From assembly GCA_001897835.1 (NCBI GenBank), contig MKUN01000019.1:56675-101599 (forward strand): a stretch of DNA of 44,925 nt, written 5' to 3'. Of this stretch, positions 42,667 to 44,925 are shown piece by piece (position 1 is the stretch's first letter; the number at the start of each line of letters is the position of its first letter). This stretch comes from Bacteroidetes bacterium 46-16. GTDB lineage: Bacteria; Bacteroidota; Bacteroidia; Chitinophagales; Chitinophagaceae. The position numbers and the translations under genes were made by a program. Below the pieces are notes generated by a model that was not told where the DNA came from, searched no databases, and saw nothing but the letters and a program-made list of their open reading frames with translations.

Positions 42667-43356
42667 CAATATCCGGCGCAACAACATAAGCAGCGCTATA
42701 ATGCAAGTAAGCATGCCCAGGAGGAACATGTTGCGGCCATGCCTGCGGCTTACCTCGTCATATTTCTGCACCCTTTTGCCATCGGGCAGGGTGGTTTTGG
42801 CTGTCATAACCGCCCAACCGAGCAGCAGGCCAAAGAGGCTGAGTATGGTCATAAAGAACTGCCACAATGCTGCAATGATGCCAGCCACCGAGATGAGGTA
42901 GCCGAGTATGATCCAGCTTTTATCGAATGCTACGGGTTTTGCCAGTTCGCCATAGTGTGTTTGCTGCATATCTTCCAGTTGCCGCTCCCCTACCTGCCGG
43001 CCCCGTTGTGCTAATATGAGCATAGCCAGCTTGTAATTATACAGGCCCCATTCATCGGGCTTTGCCAGCACATTGTGCAGCTCATCATCGGTCATGGAGA
43101 AAAGCATATAGTCTTTATCGACTGTGCCGAGATCGATGTTGATATTGTCGGCCAGTATCTTTCTTGCCTGTGCGAAATGTGCTGCATCTATCTTGAGCAG
43201 CACGGGGTCATCGTACTGCACACCTGTAAAATTGCTATCAAGCATGTAGCCGCCATCCTCTACTATGACGGGGATATTATTCTCTTCGAGTTGGGCTGCG
43301 ATGACAAGGGCTTCATCTTTTGTACGGAAGGTCTGGAAAGTAAGCAGTTGCCCCAT
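42661..43356 (-). CDS. Membrane protein with DUF2007-like N-terminal domain
   Basis: The 231-residue protein begins with a DUF2007-like segment: LLTFQTFRTKDEALVIAAQL, then a second part with VQYDDPVLLKIDAAHFAQARKIL. DUF2007 is a small predicted signal-transducing domain. A middle region (DEWGLYNYKLAMLILAQRGR) precedes three hydrophobic helices in the C-terminal third. The start is set at ATG 43356, because the longer frame begins with TTG at 43395. Function unknown. Its stop codon lies in the palindrome shared with the convergent 75-residue gene. Confidence 0.78.
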   Translation of the reverse strand: MGQLLTFQTFRTKDEALVIAAQLEENNIPVIVEDGGYMLDSNFTGVQYDDPVLLKIDAAHFAQARKILADNINIDLGTVDKDYMLFSMTDDELHNVLAKPDEWGLYNYKLAMLILAQRGRQVGERQLEDMQQTHYGELAKPVAFDKSWIILGYLISVAGIIAALWQFFMTILSLFGLLLGWAVMTAKTTLPDGKRVQKYDEVSRRHGRNMFLLGMLTCIIALLMLLRRILL

Positions 43357-43420
43357 AGCATAAATCGTTTTATGCCAGCCAAGATACAAAGACAAGATGC
43401 AATTCGATAAACTGCGAAGT

Positions 43421-44125
43421 TTAGTTGTGTGTGATCACAGTTAGCTTCAATGCGGCATCGCCGGTATTGAGCTTGCTACCTGTGAGCATAATGGTGTATA
43501 TCTTACCCGCAACAAAATTCTGTGGCGTTATGGTGACCTGGTTGCCCACATCATTGGGGTCCTGCACTATAACATTCTGATCGCCTGAAGGCACTTCGTG
43601 ATAAGGCGTAACGTCCTTGTACATCACGGCCGAATCAAGCTTATTGCCAGCCACATAAAAATTGTCGGATAGCGCATCGAGGCTCAGGTTGATGAAGCGT
43701 ACTTTGGCTTTACCTGCGGCAGGTGCCGTAAGGTCATCACTTACCATCATTGCTGCCGCACTGGTGACATCACCCACCGCGAAAACAGAATAATTGCTGC
43801 CATCGGTAAAACTAAATGAGGGTGCAGGACTGACCAGCGGTGAATTGGTGCTTGGGAATATGAAGGATGTTTTAACCGAAGTGCCCGGTGTAACATTCAA
43901 ATATGCTGAGGTAGCGAGAAAGGCCAGGCCCGACAATGATGACAGCGCAGTATCATTGATCTTAACACCCAAAGAGGGTGTATTGAGGCAGGCATTGGTA
44001 AATTTTACTTTTGCCGCCGGTACGGGTGTTGGCGTAGGTGTGGGGGTTGGCTCAGGGCTTTTCTTTTTGCAGGAAGCGCCGGCCAGTATAGCAAAACAAA
44101 GTGCGAGGTAAACAGCTTTTCTCAT
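43421..44125 (-). CDS. DUF4397 lipoprotein-like protein
   Basis: This 234-residue protein has a hydrophobic leader ending at Cys19 (LAGASCKKKS). The lipobox is weak, with Gly at -3, but the Bacteroidota form is relaxed. A Pro-Thr repeat linker follows (residues about 25-34, encoded by a GT-rich microsatellite). Two tandem DUF4397 units come next: KVKFTNACLNTPSLGVKIND and KVRFINLSLDALSDNFYVAG. The family occurs in surface or periplasmic proteins and has no known activity. It is probably anchored in the outer membrane. The gene stands alone. Confidence 0.85.
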   Translation of the reverse strand: MRKAVYLALCFAILAGASCKKKSPEPTPTPTPTPVPAAKVKFTNACLNTPSLGVKINDTALSSLSGLAFLATSAYLNVTPGTSVKTSFIFPSTNSPLVSPAPSFSFTDGSNYSVFAVGDVTSAAAMMVSDDLTAPAAGKAKVRFINLSLDALSDNFYVAGNKLDSAVMYKDVTPYHEVPSGDQNVIVQDPNDVGNQVTITPQNFVAGKIYTIMLTGSKLNTGDAALKLTVITHN

Positions 44126-44201
44126 TATTATCCTTTTTGGAGTGATGCAATGTACGAATTTACTGCAAAGACCTTGCCAGCCAAGAGGTTATCAACAATA
44201 T

Positions 44202-44435
44202 TTATGGTTTGCGGGATGGCGCAGAGGTGATAAAAGCCAGTAACATATAAGCAATACCCAATAGTAAGAGCCTGGGAGTAAAGCCGATCAATGTATCGCT
44301 GACAGAATGGGAACGGCCGTCGATATAAAAGAACATATTAATGGCAAAACCAATAGCGGCAAGCAGCACCAGCCAACCTAAGGGTGAGCAAGGAATAAAG
44401 AATATGCCTGTGCGCCTGAACCAGCGGAATCTCAT
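44202..44435 (-). CDS. Small hypothetical membrane protein
   Basis: The 77-residue protein from ATG 44435 (MRFRWFRRTGIFF) has an Arg-rich cytosolic start and two hydrophobic helices (about 17-36 and 50-69). The longer frame from 44498 adds residues that cover the upstream region shared with the divergent carbamoyltransferase. No family recognised. In this position beside a carbamoyltransferase gene it may be an accessory membrane protein; that is inference from adjacency. Confidence 0.58.
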   Translation of the reverse strand: MRFRWFRRTGIFFIPCSPLGWLVLLAAIGFAINMFFYIDGRSHSVSDTLIGFTPRLLLLGIAYMLLAFITSAPSRKP

Positions 44436-44511
44436 ATAAAATACTTTAAAAGGGATACGATGTATTGATAAGATACACATTGGTTGCCTAAAAAACATAA
44501 TTTAGCTGCTC

Positions 44512-44925
44512 ATGTTGCGGAAAAGATATTATATAGGGCTTGCCACTACCATGCACGACCCTGCCCTTGCCATAATGGACGGAGATGGCCATATCCTTTT
44601 TGCGGAAGCATCGGAGCGTTATTACCAAAATAAGCGCGCTGTGGGCTGTGTACCCGATAACCCTATCTTCATCAAAGACATACTGAAGAAATATTGCAGC
44701 GAAGGCGCCGACTATACCGTAGCAACGAGCTGGAGCGCAAAAGAAACCAAAAAACTATTGACCGGCAGCCTGCTGGGCCTGCAAAGCTTTGACTTTAACG
44801 CCAGCATGAAAAGCAGGCTGGAAAAGCTGGCCAGCCAGGAAGGGGCGTTTGACACCATGGCCTGGATGAACAGGCTGAACCTGGGGATGCAGCTGAATGC
44901 GGGCCAAAGCCTTGTATATAACCTG
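44512..44925 (+). CDS. NodU/CmcH-type carbamoyltransferase, N-terminal part (cut by window edge)
   Basis: An open frame from ATG 44512 runs to the right edge (138 residues seen). It begins MLRKRYYIGLATTMHDPALA and continues with the block HILFAEASERYYQNKRAVG. This is the N-terminal TsaD/Kae1-like ATPase-fold opening of NodU/CmcH carbamoyltransferases (YILGI...HDAAL...EERLxRxK). These use carbamoyl phosphate to carbamoylate hydroxyl groups of sugars or natural products. The C-terminal half is outside the window, so the substrate group is unknown; a biosynthetic cluster may lie to the right. A -7-like TAATTTAG sits six bases before the ATG. Confidence 0.8.
   Translation, partial: MLRKRYYIGLATTMHDPALAIMDGDGHILFAEASERYYQNKRAVGCVPDNPIFIKDILKKYCSEGADYTVATSWSAKETKKLLTGSLLGLQSFDFNASMKSRLEKLASQEGAFDTMAWMNRLNLGMQLNAGQSLVYNL

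Noticed and set aside
43980-44060. GT-rich microsatellite as a possible phase-variable switch
   Set aside because: It encodes the Pro-Thr linker in six-base units, so length changes keep the frame.
1-44925. tRNA, rRNA, CRISPR array, riboswitch, transposase or prophage
   Set aside because: Reading both strands and all gaps showed no cloverleaf, repeat-spacer array, known riboswitch core, or transposase/integrase motif.

Overview
The window is chromosomal DNA from a member of the Bacteroidota, most likely the Chitinophagia/Chitinophagaceae side. The evidence is protein families largely restricted to that phylum (DUF4175, DUF3667, DUF6249, a DUF4295 gene behind ribosomal protein L33), bacillithiol synthesis (BshB1), and the gene order miaB - sigma-54 activator - LptE - TPR protein - SecG. 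A-rich sequence replaces Shine-Dalgarno sites, and there are many -7 boxes of the Bacteroides type (TAnnTTTG). I saw no rRNA, tRNA, CRISPR, insertion sequence or prophage. The window is densely coding, with many overlapping stops and starts.

Layout. 1-5463: end of purA, a Lys/Asp-rich protein, pabB, a glutaminyl-peptide cyclotransferase lipoprotein, rarA, a secreted CGHC thioredoxin-like protein and a small membrane protein. 5464-12220: a very large DUF4175 protein divergent from mutS2 (no Smr domain), then a DUF3667 protein. 12270-16864: a MocR-type regulator divergent from an EamA exporter, ilvE, a GNAT acetyltransferase and a DinB-like protein, which looks like an amino-acid module. 16923-18549: an ECF sigma factor with a probable anti-sigma protein, divergent from a DUF6249 membrane protein; the intergenic region carries two mirrored ECF-type promoters. 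18601-22866: a HAD phosphatase and an M16 protease pair (one catalytic, one non-catalytic with an extra C-terminal domain).

23011-29230: miaB, a MntA-HepT toxin-antitoxin pair that appears spliced into the operon, a sigma-54 activator, lptE, a TPR protein, secG and mltG. 29267-33676: a 12-cysteine secreted protein, a small membrane protein, the glycolytic pair gap-pgk and a DUF72 protein. 33754-36058: a membrane protein, a winged-helix regulator and a creD-like gene broken by two compensating frameshifts; one inverted repeat (TACTTTG-N5-CAAAGTA) precedes both transcription units. 36097-40686 (all minus): a methyltransferase, DUF4295-rpmG-rpmB, bshB1, a threonine-dehydrogenase-type SDR and carA; the last three have short tandem repeats directly behind their -7 boxes. 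40687-44925: a more A/T-rich stretch with a SnoaL-like protein and a second ECF sigma factor, several small hypothetical or membrane proteins, a DUF4397 protein and the start of a NodU/CmcH-type carbamoyltransferase cut by the window edge.

The most interesting items are regulatory: the mirrored ECF promoters, the shared creD-cluster operator, the repeat-associated and nearly leaderless promoters, and the toxin-antitoxin pair embedded in a housekeeping operon. All functions are read from sequence motifs and family knowledge; nothing was computed against a database.
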